Below are positions 54,401 to 64,000 of a stretch of DNA of 64,000 nucleotides, piece after piece. The notes beneath the pieces were generated by a model. It ran no database searches. It was not told where the DNA came from and worked only from the letters and a program-made list of their open reading frames with translations. The stretch is from Ambrosia x helenae (Eukaryota; Streptophyta; Magnoliopsida; Asterales; Asteraceae), in assembly GCA_030844895.1 (NCBI GenBank), contig CM061233.1:47955937-48019936 (forward strand), in the 5' to 3' direction. A program made the position numbers and the translations under genes. How positions within the stretch are numbered: the first letter of the stretch is position 1; each line of letters starts with the position of its first letter.

Positions 54401-56609
54401 GGACAAAAATAACAAAACTTGAAAAAATTTTGATTATCAGTTTCTACATTCGACCGTTCGTAGGTTCGAATGTGAAATCAGAAAGGTTCGAATGTGGGAA
54501 TAAAGGTTCGAATGTGAAAAACATTATGTAAAATTATATATTCGACCATTTGTTTTCAGGTTCGACCGTTTAAACATCTACATTCGCCTAAGCAGTCACA
54601 TTCGACCGTTTGAATTAGGCGAAGAAGACTGTTCATCTTCTTCATTTTCAAATTTTGAATTGGTTTGTTTTATCATGCCATTTTGATTTGAACACACTCT
54701 AATATGACCGATTAATCATTTCTAATGAACAATTTCAATTATCATCCATTGATTATGTGCTTTCTAATAAAAACTAGGGTTTGAAAGTTTTTAAACATCA
54801 ATTGAATAATTTGTTTTGATTTAAACTCTAGTTTTTGGTTATTCTCCCCATAAAACATATAAGCAATGAGTCCTCAGTCAAAATTTCAACAATTAACAAG
54901 TTAAAATTGAATTTTAATGGCAGTTAGGTCTCAGTCACAAAAACAATGATTTAGACTTGAATAAATGATGATAACCTGCAAACGTTATAGCAAAATGATC
55001 AGTGAATCAATACGCACACAATGGTATGATTTTTTAATACACGGGCAACAAGATCACTTAATCTCAAAATTTTGAAATTTTTTGAAAGTGAGGGTCGAAT
55101 GTGCAGATATGGTATATATAGGCTCCACATTCAACCGTTTGACTAGGGCGAATGTGAAACTTTTTCCACCTTCGACCCTACTGAAAGGTTCGAATGTAGA
55201 AAAAGGGTTCGAATGTGAAAATGTCACATGAACACTAACATTCGACCGTTTAGAAGGTACGAATGAGCAAATAAAATTCCACCTTCGAAACAACGAAGAG
55301 GCGAATGAAAATTGGAATTTTTGAAAATTTTACCAAATCTCAAAATCGAGTTCCGTTCAAAATATTTTTCAACTTTTAAGCATCCGAGATGCATTATTTC
55401 TCATTTAAAGATGACAAACATCAAATGGTCCATCAAGTTTTAGAAAATCATCATCAACCACCATCAGATATCAAAAATAAGATAGAAATGTAAAATCTTT
55501 TTGGATTTTCTAAACTTTTTGTTAAAACACACCTAAAATCTTTTTGAGTTTTGTATTTTTGACGAGAAATATAAAATGCACAAAATGTAAAGATAAAACA
55601 GTAAATGTTTTGTGATTTCTGGTAAAGGGATCATATCAGTTATTGAGAAATCTGATCACATCGTTGATCTTGTGAATTATTATCATTAAAGACAATGTGT
55701 GATCGGCAACTGCTGATATTGTGATCCACATAAACTCACATGCAGACTGTTGTGCAGTGCTTTAGATTGATACTATTATTTATAGTATAAACTCAATTGT
55801 CTATGGTTCCCACGCACACGACATACTCCCGTATCAAGAAGTAAGTGCACAAAGACTCATTGTAACGCGTGATTATGCTTTTGTCATCTATAATTTACAA
55901 GGTATGAGGCACAGAGGTATACAGGTCAGAAGATTAATGCAACAAAATAACATATGCACTCTACCAGGTTGAGGGCTAATATCAATCAAGATGTGCATCA
56001 TTGATTGGATACGATGTAATAGATAATCTTTGCTTATCGTCACACATAGAAAGTTCTTCAATTCGGTAACTTTAGGATTTGGCTTTACAGCTCTTTTATA
56101 AAGACACGCTGTCTGATCTAGGTCCGTAATGACTTACAGCAGAAGATCAGAAAGGCTATCCCCAGACAAGTAATAACATTACGACCCGAAACCTCCGAGT
56201 TTTGTACAAATACCCTATCAAACGAAATTACGGTACTAAGACCATATGCCCATGAGAAATTCATCCACACAACAACTCGTTTGATATGTATGTATCAGGC
56301 TCGCAGTAATAAGTCTACGAAGCCTATCAACACATCACATAGACTTAGACACTCGCCTCATATTGCATTACATTTCTTTAGAATGTGTCAGATCCCCACC
56401 GATGTACTATCATTTCCCCATTTTCTCCAGAAAATCATTTTGGGTATTTCTAATTTTTATGGTTTTTTTTTTTTTGAATTTTTCAATATTTTTGGGTTTT
56501 CTGAAAATAAATTCTATCTAAGAAATGTAAAACATATTTTTGGATTTTGTATTTTTCTAAAAAGCAATAAAAAAAACTGTACAAAAAAAATGATAAACTG
56601 AGGTGGTGA
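54401..56609 (-). other. Element F spacer between pol and ORF3
   Basis: It is about 2.2 kb non-coding. The pol-proximal part (about 56405-55700) shares words with B and C spacers (GAAATGATAGTAC; TACCTTGTAAATTATA at 55904-55889). The ORF3-proximal part carries two GGTCGAA/TTCGACC clusters (55085-55310 and 54445-54620), several in inverted pairs. Antisense ORFs here are judged chance. Confidence 0.6.
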
Positions 56610-56998
56610 TCAGTCCTGTTTTTCTTTAATACCATTAGCTTTTAAAAGATATTCAAATCTTGATTTATCAAAAGCTTTGGTAAAAAGATCTGCACGTTGA
56701 TAGTCAGTATGGATTTTAACCATATCGATCAACTCTTTTGCATAACAATCACAGATAAAATGGTATTTAATCCGATATATTTAGCTTTCGAGTGATTTAC
56801 TAAGTCTTTTGTTAATACAATTGTGGCTTCATTATCACAGTAAATAGGGGTTTTAAGAAATTGCAAACCGTAGTCCACCATTTGTTGTTGTATCCAAAGA
56901 ACCTGTGAGCAGCAGCTTGATGCTGAGACGTATTCTGCTTTACATGTGGATAAGGCAACTGCGGTCTGTTTCTTGCATTGCCAGGTCACGAGCCTGCT
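56610..56998 (-). pseudogene. Element F RNase H, second part
   Basis: It continues RNase H after E: TWQCKKQTAVALSTCKAEYV (catalytic Glu intact), VLWIQQQMVDYGLQFLKTPI, YCDNEATIVLTKD (Asp intact), then in a shifted frame the conserved KSRFEYLLKAN-type tail. The stop at 56612-56610 follows KEKQD. A frameshift near 56780 breaks the last part. It is joined upstream to 61258. Confidence 0.82.
56994..56998. repeat. Target-site duplication of element E, left copy (CTGCT)
   Basis: CTGCT precedes E's TGTAACACCC and is repeated at 61258-61262 after its other end. The flanks together form an uninterrupted RNase H sequence, confirming the boundaries. Confidence 0.9.
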
Positions 56999-58168
56999 TG
57001 TAACACCCCAACCGATGGCGGAAACATCGGGATGTCACGTATTGATGATTGTTCAGTAGCTCATGAAAATACATATGTTTAAATAATCCTTTATTACATT
57101 ACAATATTGAATTACATTAAAGTCTACATCAAATAATCAAACAAAGCTTAAAACTTCAAATATCTCCTCATGCTAGCTCTAGACTTCATGCATCAGTATT
57201 TCCTGTTGATTTTGGAAAAATGGGGGGGGGGGTCAACTAGAAGTTGGTGAGAATACATAATCCATGTTAAGCATATAGTTTAAGTATAAAAGTTTAGCAA
57301 TTCGTATGTCTATCGTAAATTTAAGTCTACATGAATAGTATAATATGTTGACATAATCAAACCTCCGACTAGTTTAGGTCCATCCCGTCATCTACGGTGC
57401 ACCTTAGTAATATGTTGAACGATAACAATCACCCACGTTACCTATGTAGGAGGTACACGTATCCGGGTGGGGTTGTCAATCCAATAGATCTATTATTGAG
57501 TATCGCCGGCTTGGCCATAGCTAATGATTATGTAAATGTTGAAACTCGTTGAAACTCGTTGAAACTGTTGACTAATTCATGAGGCAATAAAGTTTACTAC
57601 TAGACATGCATGTTGAATTGCTTAAATAATTGTTGCAAGTATAAAGAATCGCATAAACATGGTTACGTAAACTCACCTTAGCAAAGTATTAAGTCTCGAG
57701 AAATAGAATATGTGTAGCCCCAAAGTTGCCAATTACAAGAGCTTATAATCAAAGCTTCAATTGTAGAAGTAATAGACCATAGAAGAAAGGTATGAGGGAA
57801 AGTTTAATCAGATTGAAACAATCGATTTAGAGGTGCAAAGTATAATGGGTCATAGGTGGGTTTTTATACTAGTTTTGGATTCAATTAGTCATTAAAATTG
57901 GTCAACACCATAAAGTAAGGTTTTTATGATGAATTGACTATTTGACTAAGACTTTGACTGTTTGACTAAGACTTTGACTAGGACATTGACTATTTGACTC
58001 AAGGCTTTATTTAAATAAAAAAAAAATCTTGTATGTGAAAAAAAAAAGAATTTAGAATCATATTATTATTATCATTATTTATATACATTTATGTATGTAT
58101 ATAAGTTGTGAGTTAGGATAAATAAAGACTTAGGCACATTTATATAATATTAATGATAAAGGTGTAAT

Positions 58169-58209
<41 letters not shown>

Positions 58210-58254
58210 GCTTTTTATGTATTAAAATTTTGGGGAAAATTTTGCACTGTTACA
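56999..58254 (-). mobile_element. Element E 3' LTR
   Basis: The 1,256-bp LTR runs on plus from TGTAACACCCCAACC to GCACTGTTACA. It has a W-box array at about 57898-58000 (seven TTGACT plus one reverse), TATA reverse near 57865, donor CTAAGGTGAGTTT at 57681-57669, and a (TA)n run at 58172-58206. A poly-G run lies at about 57223-57232. Confidence 0.9.
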
Positions 58255-58744
58255 GTCTCCCCTACTTTTGGAAACTTCGTCCCGAAGTTTATTGAAAACA
58301 CAGGGTTGAAGGTGATTGGGTAGAAATTAGGACAAGGGTGGTTTGGGAAGTTTCGAGTTAAGGCATGACATAAATTTATAGGTAATAGAATAAACTGTTT
58401 CGAATAATTTGGGTAAGAGTTTTGATATGTGTGAGTTTTAAGGGTTGGATTAGGTTCATCTGAAATAGCAAGGAAAATAAGAATCTTAAGTTTTAGGAGT
58501 CCTAAAAGGAATGAGCTGATGGACTATTGAAAGACTAAATGAACTACCAGATAACTAAGGTTTATAATTGGTCAACTACCGAAAACCTTGATAGAATTTC
58601 ACACTACCTTAACGTACCTGTAAATTCATGATTACGTTCCGGACCGCAATCACCAATTTACCTTACATTAGGGTTTTGTGTCCTTCTATAACTCTAGACA
58701 CACATGTAAAATAATATGATTAACCATGTATCCAAAAATGAGTC

Positions 58745-58972
58745 CAACTGTTGAGCAGGAAAAAGACTTCTACCAGTCAGTGAGTAGGAACCTCTACCGA
58801 TTGTTGAGCAGGTATGATAGCCTCTACCAGTCGTTGAGCAGGTTGTAGGGCCTCTACCGACTGTTGAGCAGGCATGATGACCTCTACCAATCGTTGAGTA
58901 GGTTATTTTGTACTCTACTAACTGTTGAGCAAGTACTTCATCCTCTATCAGTTGTTTGATTAAGTGTACCAA
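58745..58972 (-). repeat. 30-bp tandem repeat array of E
   Basis: About seven units carry the plus-strand core CCTCTACCGACTGTTGAGCA with variants. The sense frame reads GRGHHACSTV, GRGPTTCSTT, GRGYHTCSTI: a 10-residue repeat also present in D2. It is preserved although gag is lost. Confidence 0.85.
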
Positions 58973-60005
58973 TTATTACACACATGAATTGCAAATTGAT
59001 AATATGTACATGTAAGCAATCAAGTATCAAGTATAGCATACGAGTTGTAATAGAGTTGCCCTAGATAAGGTTAATGACTCTAGGTGTGTCTATAGTAAAT
59101 AGCTTATATTCCATGAATTCTAGTTTCAAATGTTCAAATAAGGCAAATAGTCGAATCCTCATGTATAACTAAGGATTATGTTTGATGCAACACACAATCA
59201 AGTTTCAATAGTTTGGTTATCATGGGTAACTAGCTCATGTGTGAGAAGGTGAAGGATATGAATTTAGTTCTTGAGAGGATGATGAAAAATTCTTGAAGCA
59301 GAATCAAAGTTGTGAGAGATAGTGAATGTGAAGATAGTTGATAAAGAGTTTATTTTATAGTATGGAGATTATATGATTTGAGTAGGGTGTTGAATATTTA
59401 AAAAGTGGCTAAGATGGTAAGGTGAAGTGTGATTGTGAAATCCATGGATGGTTATGAAATGAGATTGATTTAAGCTGTAAAATTTTGAGATTTTTGAGCT
59501 TAGTTTAAGGAAGGAGAGTGTAATCATTTATTCATTAATTAAAACGAATAAACGAAAACGTTGACTTATCAAAACTTCTAGATTCTAATAACATAGTGAA
59601 GACATGCTTTAGCCTATAAGTGAACACTCATCCCGAGAATTCCCAGGTAGGCATCCGGGTCCCTCGTCTGATTGGGATATATGCGCAATGCCAGTCCTAG
59701 ACAGAAAACTCAGAATACAGGCGTTCACCCTTCCAGATTGCACGTGTTCGTTATTAAAATCTAGAACTTCGACGAGATCTCAAGGTGGTTCAGGCTAAAC
59801 CTGAGGATTGTCCTATTAGTCTAAGAGTAGATCTTGTGATGGAGAGCAATCTTCTTGTAGGGGTTGAAGTAGGGATAAGAAGTAGGAGTGAGATAGAGAA
59901 TAACAAGTAAAAGTTGCAAGTAAAAGGAGCAAGTACTGATTAAAATCATATGGTTATAGACTAGATTATTTTTTTTTTCTAATAACCTAATTCCCTGTAA
60001 CCATG

Positions 60006-60017
60006 GCCCTGATACCA
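60006..60017 (-). other. Element E primer-binding site
   Basis: Minus-strand TGGTATCAGGGC lies three bases after the 5' LTR. One base differs from the usual TGGTATCAGAGC, probably a mutation after insertion. Confidence 0.85.
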
Positions 60018-60020
60018 ATC

Positions 60021-61257
60021 TGTAACACCCCAACCGATGGCGGAAACATCGGGATGTCACGTATTGATGATTGTTCAGTAGCTCATGATAATACATATGT
60101 TTAAATAATCCTTTATTACATTACAATATTGAATTACATTAAAGTCTACATCAAATAATCAAACAAAGCTTAAAACTTCAAATATCTCCTCATGCTAGCT
60201 CTAGACTTCATGCATCAGTATTTCCTGTTGAGTTTGGAAAAATGGGGGGGTCAACTAGAAGTTGGTGAGAATACATAATCCATGTTAAGCATATAGTTTA
60301 AGTATAAAAGTTTAGCAATTCGTATGTCTATCGTAAATTTAAGTCTACATGAATAGTATAATATGTTGACATAATCAAACCTCCGACTAGTTTAGGTTCA
60401 TCCCGTCATCTACGGTTCACCTTAGTAATATGTTGAACGATAACAATCACCCACGTTACCTATGTAGGAGGTACACGTATCCGGGTGGGGTTGTCAATCC
60501 AATAGATCTATTATTGAGTATCGCCGGCTTGGCCATAGCTAATGATTATGTAAATGTTGAAACTCGTTGAAACTCGTTGAAACTGTTGACTAATTCATGA
60601 GGCAATAAAGTTTACTACTAGACATGCATGTTGAATTGCTTAAATAATTGTTGCAAGTATAAAGAATCGCATAAACATGGTTACGTAAACTCACCTTAGC
60701 AAAGTATTAAGTCTCGAGAAATAGAATATGTGTAGCCCCAAAGTTGCCAATTACAAGAGCTTATAATCAAAGCTTCAATTGTAGAAGTAATAGACTATAG
60801 AAGAAAGGTATGAGGGAAAGTTTAATCGGATTGAAACAATCGATTTAGAGGTGCAAAGTATAATGGGTCATAGGTGGGTTTTTATACTAGTTTTGGATTC
60901 AATTAGTCATTAAAATTGGTCAACACCATAAAGTAAGGTTTTTATGATGAATTGACTATTTGACTAAGACTTTGACTGTTTGACTAAGACTTTGACTAGG
61001 ACTTTGACTATTTGACTCAAGGCTTTATTTAAATAAAAAAAAATCTTGTATGTGAAAAAAAAAAGAATTTAGAATCATATTATTATTATTATTATTTATA
61101 TACATTTATGTATGTATATAAGTTGTGAGTTAGGATAAATAAAGACTTAGGCACATTTATATAATATTAATGATAAAGGTGTAATAAAATATATATATAT
61201 ATATATATAAGGGCTTTTTATGTATTAAAATTTTGGGGAAAATTTTGCACTGTTAGA
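60021..61257 (-). mobile_element. Element E 5' LTR
   Basis: The 1,237-bp LTR is almost identical to the 3' LTR apart from shorter TA and poly-G runs and a few substitutions. It has a W-box array at about 60900-61018 and donor CTAAGGTGAGTTT at 60699-60687. It is followed by the CTGCT duplication (61258-61262). Confidence 0.9.
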
Positions 61258-61826
61258 CTGCTCCCCATAAACTGGCATCCAGCTGTTGTGGATTTGCTGT
61301 CTTTGTCACAGCCACCCCAATCTGCATCACTAAAAGCGATTAGGTCAAAATTATCATCATTAGGGTACCATAGTCCTCTCGACAGACAATCCTTCAGATA
61401 TCTAAGGATACTTTTGACAGCTGCAAGATGACTCTGTTTTGGCTTCGACTGATAACGTGCATAGAGACATGTGGCAAACATTATATCTGGTCTAGAGGCG
61501 GTGAGGTACATCAGAGATCCGACGATTGCTCTGTATGTAAAAGGATCAGTTAGCTCCCCCTTAGCGTCAACACCAATCCCGTGATTAGTTTGTATTGGGG
61601 TATCCATCGGCTTTGAATCATCCATCTGGAATCGGCTCAAGACTTCAGAAACATATTTTGTCTGGTGAATAAAGATCCCCGTTGGTCTTTGTTCCACCTA
61701 CAAGCCTAGGAAAAACTGCATCTCTCCCATCGCACTCATTTCAAACTTTTCCTACATAACACGTTCAAATTCTCTACACAGAAGTTCGTTAGTAGAACCA
61801 AAAATAATGTCATCAACATAAATCTG
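61258..61826 (-). pseudogene. Element F reverse transcriptase C-terminal part and RNase H start
   Basis: The first 130 bases read LLVQIYVDDIIFGSTNE (catalytic YVDD box intact) and a broken FEMSAMGEMQFFLGL segment with stops. 61697-61258 then gives GIFIHQTKYVSEVLSRFQMD, IVGSLMYLTASRPDIMFATC, YLKDCLSRGLWYPNDD, and RNase H FSDADWGGCDKDSKSTTAG (first Asp intact). E interrupts after the FMGS segment. Confidence 0.85.
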
Positions 61827-61945
61827 CACTAGAAGAAGTCATCCCCTGTTCGTTTTGTGAACAGTGTGCAATCTACCAAACCTCGTTTAAATTCTTTGGA
61901 CAGAAGATACGTGCTCAGCTCCTGATACCATTGCCTTGCCGTTTC
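61827..61945 (-). pseudogene. Element F RT fragment fused in frame to integrase
   Basis: RQWYQELSTYLLSKEFKRGL and DCTLFTKRTGDDFF belong to the RT palm. They directly follow the integrase motif CKNRTLIETA in the same open frame, with the join near 61935. By comparison with C (33535 to 34919), about 1.4 kb is missing, covering the integrase tail, linker, RT fingers and first palm Asp. A frameshift near 61829 separates it from the YVDD part. Confidence 0.82.
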
Positions 61946-62680
61946 AATTAGAGTCCTGTTTTTGCATTCTGCGACACCGTTCTGTTGAGGGGTATACGGA
62001 GCACTGTATTCGTGATGAATACCTTTGTTTTCACAAAGAGCGTCCATCTGTACATTCTTAAACTCCGTCCCATTATCACTCCTAATTCTCTTGATCTTGA
62101 GACCATAGACATTTTCCAATCGAGTGAACAGAACTTTCAAATTATCAAATGTGTCGCTCTTATGGTGCAAGCACATAACCCATGAAAATCTGGAATAGTC
62201 ATCGGTAACCACAAGACAGTACAATTCACCAGCATGACTCTTACGTTTGACCGGTCCGAACAGATCCATGCGCAAACGCTCAAGTGGCAGTTCAATGGAA
62301 TTGACTTTCATTGGCTTATGGGATTGTTTGTGCTGCTTTCCTTTCTTGCAACTCACACACTTGTCATTTAAATGAAAATGTTTAACATTTACGCCTGTGA
62401 CAAGTTCATTCTTCACCAATTGATTCATCTTTCTAAGGTGAATGTGTCCCATCCTCCTATGCCACATGATAGATTCTTTTTCAGTAGCCTTGGAGAGGAA
62501 ACACGAGACTTGGCCTTGTGTAGTCATTGCTTTTGACATATCGAGAATGTACAAATTGTACACTCTCGGCGCCTTTAACATCACCCACTCTTTTGGTAAA
62601 ACGAATCCCGGCTTGAGTATATAACAAGATTTGTCATCAAAGTAAACTGAAAACTGCTTATCACAAATCTGACTGACACT
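61946..62680 (-). pseudogene. Element F integrase
   Basis: Motifs are intact: IMWHRRMGHIHLRKMNQLVK and CVSCKKGKQHKQSHK (HHCC), LRMDLFGPVKRKS (first Asp), TDDYSRFSWVM, RIRSDNGTEFKN (second Asp), and YTPQQNGVAECKNRT (Glu region, with Glu kept). The frame is continuous with protease. It is truncated at its C terminus by the fusion to RT. Confidence 0.88.
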
Positions 62681-62925
62681 GAGCAGGTTATAATCGATTT
62701 GCTTCACGTAAGAGATCTTCTCAATACTCACTATTCCATTACTGACACTACCCTCCATGGTAATGTATCCTCCCTTGTTACCAGCAAACACTACATAACC
62801 TCCATTAATATTTCTGATATCAAATAGTAGCGATAGATCCCCTGTCATGTGACCAGAAGCTCCACTGTCAACAATCCAAAGACTGCTCACAGGGCCAGCT
62901 AAAGCTCCCTACACATATCAAGTAA
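62681..62925 (-). pseudogene. Element F aspartic protease
   Basis: It contains SSLWIVDSGASGHMTGDLSL with the active site intact, GGYVVFAGNKGGYI, and a linker VKQIDYNLLSVSQICDKQF that runs in one frame into integrase. This is the best-preserved protease-integrase of the window (62890-61829 open). The preceding bases contain a stop (TAG near 62911), so continuity with Gag is lost. Confidence 0.88.
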
Positions 62926-64000
62926 AAGATTAGATTTTTCGGGGGACCCAAGCCTGCTTGGTCTTGGGTCTTTGAACTTTGAGTTTCAAAGATTCTTTCT
63001 TACAATCGGATTGATTTGAATTGATCTTTTTCTGATCAATCAAATCTTTTTCAGTTTCAACTTTGACATTATCATTCACCTGTGAAGATGAAGCACCTTG
63101 TGAACCCTTTGGTGACCAATACTGTTCCGAACGTTTCAAGATCCGGATTTGAGATTTTGGGGTCTCAACCGGTCTCTTTACTTCGTCTTTGAACGAAACT
63201 TTCTTGGTTACCTTCTCTGATTTAACAGAGACAGCACCAACTGTTGGTTTGACAGCAGGTTTAACAGGAACCTTTTTCTTGTCAACGAACGATTATCCCT
63301 TCTTTGATAAAATGATTTTAATTGTAAAAATGTGTTTGTTGAGGGACAACACGTTGTTGTGAATAACATTGATTATCGACTGGACGTTGATGATTTTGCT
63401 TCACTTCCACCTCGTGTCTTTTGTGCCTAAATACGGGCAGTGAGCAAGTAAATGCCCTCTCTCCCCGCATTTATAACACGCACGGTATTCTTCAAAGTTA
63501 TTCTTGGCGTTCGACTTAGAGTATGTTGTAATAGGATAATGATCCTCCACACATTTCCTTCTAAGACTCTCAGGAGCTGGATCCAAAGAGTAAGTCGGCT
63601 CAAGAAAACTGTTAGCCTTATTCTTTGGCTTGATGAATTCTGTGACATGAACTTTCCGTTCTTTGGGAATATCCAAATAGATTCTTTCTAAAACCTCTGG
63701 AGGTACATCATTTGTTCGCTCATGCTTTGGGAACCAAATGGTACTCTCCTGCCAAATCTTTTCAATCTTTGAATAGTTCGCAAACTTGATTGGATATTCC
63801 TCGTCAGACATAATCTTATCGGATCCAATCATCCGATAGAAAATCTTGACGGGTTTATCACAGGATTCATTTTTCTTCTCAACAGGCTTAACTGATTGAT
63901 TCTTTCTATGAGCGTTAGCCATGGGATGCACAATCTGAGATGGTGACACATGTTCGTTTGTGATTATGTGATTTTCAACAGGAATATCACACACCTTCTC
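62926..64000 (-). pseudogene. Element F Gag C-terminal part with second CCHC knuckle (continues off window)
   Basis: 63994-63401 encodes PVKIFYRMIGSDKIMSDEEY, WQESTIWFPKHERTN, SLRRKCVEDHYPITTYSKS, and the knuckle CYKCGERGHLLAHCPY (around 63480-63439). A break follows, then the Lys-rich tail, and 63139-62930 with a KRSEQYWSPKGSQGASSS segment and PRTKQAWVPRKI-like end. It is homologous to A 7073-8188. A deletion or frameshift removes part of the Tyr/Gln-rich stretch near 63290-63400. Confidence 0.8.

Larger units (their letters stand above)
58255..60020 (-). other. Element E internal region
   Basis: It begins at 60020 with the PBS and holds the conserved leader block (59833-59597), about 500 bp of AT-rich non-coding sequence, the tandem repeat (58970-58745) and the PPT (CAAAAGTAGGGGAGAC near 58270-58255). 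No gag or pol motif is found on either strand. Confidence 0.8.
56999..61257 (-). mobile_element. Element E: complete non-autonomous element, relative of D1/D2
   Basis: Two nearly identical LTRs (56999-58254 and 60021-61257) flank an internal region without gag or pol. The PBS, leader block, tandem repeat and PPT match the D family, while the LTR sequence is a different subfamily. It is inserted in F's RNase H. The minus-strand start of the 5' LTR is TCTAACAG, with the canonical TG changed to TC. LTR similarity indicates a recent insertion. Confidence 0.9.
50251..64000 (-). mobile_element. Element F: Sirevirus-like Ty1/copia with extra ORF3, runs off the window
   Basis: From the right edge, on the minus strand: gag C-terminal part, protease, integrase fused to RT by a deletion, RT, RNase H (split by E), spacer, ORF3, PPT and 3' LTR (50759-50251). 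The LTR is homologous to A's. Together with A it shows the whole family structure: A supplies the 5' end and F the 3' end. The 5' LTR, capsid domain and flanking duplication are beyond 64000. Confidence 0.88.

Noticed and set aside
58745..58972. Regular repeats considered as a CRISPR array
   Set aside because: Units are contiguous with no unique spacers, imperfect, and inside a plant retroelement.
1..64000. tRNA, rRNA or other structured RNA genes
   Set aside because: Apart from 12-nt primer-binding sites complementary to tRNA-Met, no cloverleaf or rRNA-like sequence was noticed; a tRNAscan/Rfam run was not possible here.

Overview
The window is a plant repeat landscape with no intact host gene. 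It is AT-rich and built from nested and decayed LTR retrotransposons: Ty3/gypsy chromovirus, Sirevirus-like Ty1/copia, gag-only or gag-less non-autonomous Ty3-type elements, and a solo LTR. Family composition and protein character suggest a eudicot, most likely Asteraceae; that is inference from remembered similarity, not a database result.

Layout. (H) 1-5403, minus: 3' part of a chromodomain Ty3/gypsy element with a very long LTR. (Gap) 5404-6030: unassigned. (A) 6031-12092, minus: Sirevirus-like copia with 5' LTR, PBS, gag, protease and partial integrase; its RT, RNase H and 3' LTR are gone. (B) 12093 to about 18325, plus: a second copia lineage without LTRs, with deletions inside RT and RNase H. 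(G) about 18326-21486 plus 44282-46375, minus: one copia split by element C, whose 5-bp duplication ATGAC is present on both sides. (C) 21487-44281, plus: a copia with both LTRs, PBS, gag, pol and an extra ORF after pol. C was itself entered by D1 (23280-27613, non-autonomous, TSD ATGAG), a solo LTR (28644-30399, TSD GGTAG) and D2 (36255-39687, D1 family, 5' truncated). 46376-48454 is AT-rich sequence with an unrecognised ORF remnant. 48455-50250 is a plus-strand LTR-like block. (F) 50251-64000, minus, runs off the window: copia with 3' LTR, PPT, the extra ORF, spacer and pol. F was entered by E (56999-61257, relative of D1/D2, TSD CTGCT). Insertion order: G before C before D1/solo LTR/D2; F before E.

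Most notable observations. (1) The C and F elements carry a long extra ORF (about 1,150-1,170 codons) in the env position. It looks soluble (globular, coiled coil, acidic tract, globular) and is unlike an envelope. (2) In both copies its ATG lies 5-7 nt after a good 3' splice-site sequence, suggesting a spliced subgenomic mRNA. (3) A short motif GGTCGAA(T/C), often as inverted pairs, is clustered in LTRs, leaders and pre-ORF3 spacers of these copia elements, and also in the different LTR at 48455-50250. (4) The D/E LTRs carry seven to nine W-box cores just upstream of the TATA box. (5) H, D and E LTRs share the donor-like 13-mer CTAAGGTGAGTTT, implying an intron inside the LTR leader. (6) The copia Gag has two CCHC knuckles hundreds of residues apart.

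All coding regions are broken by stops, frameshifts or deletions. The longest readable coding stretch is the F extra ORF, one frame interrupted only by in-frame stops.
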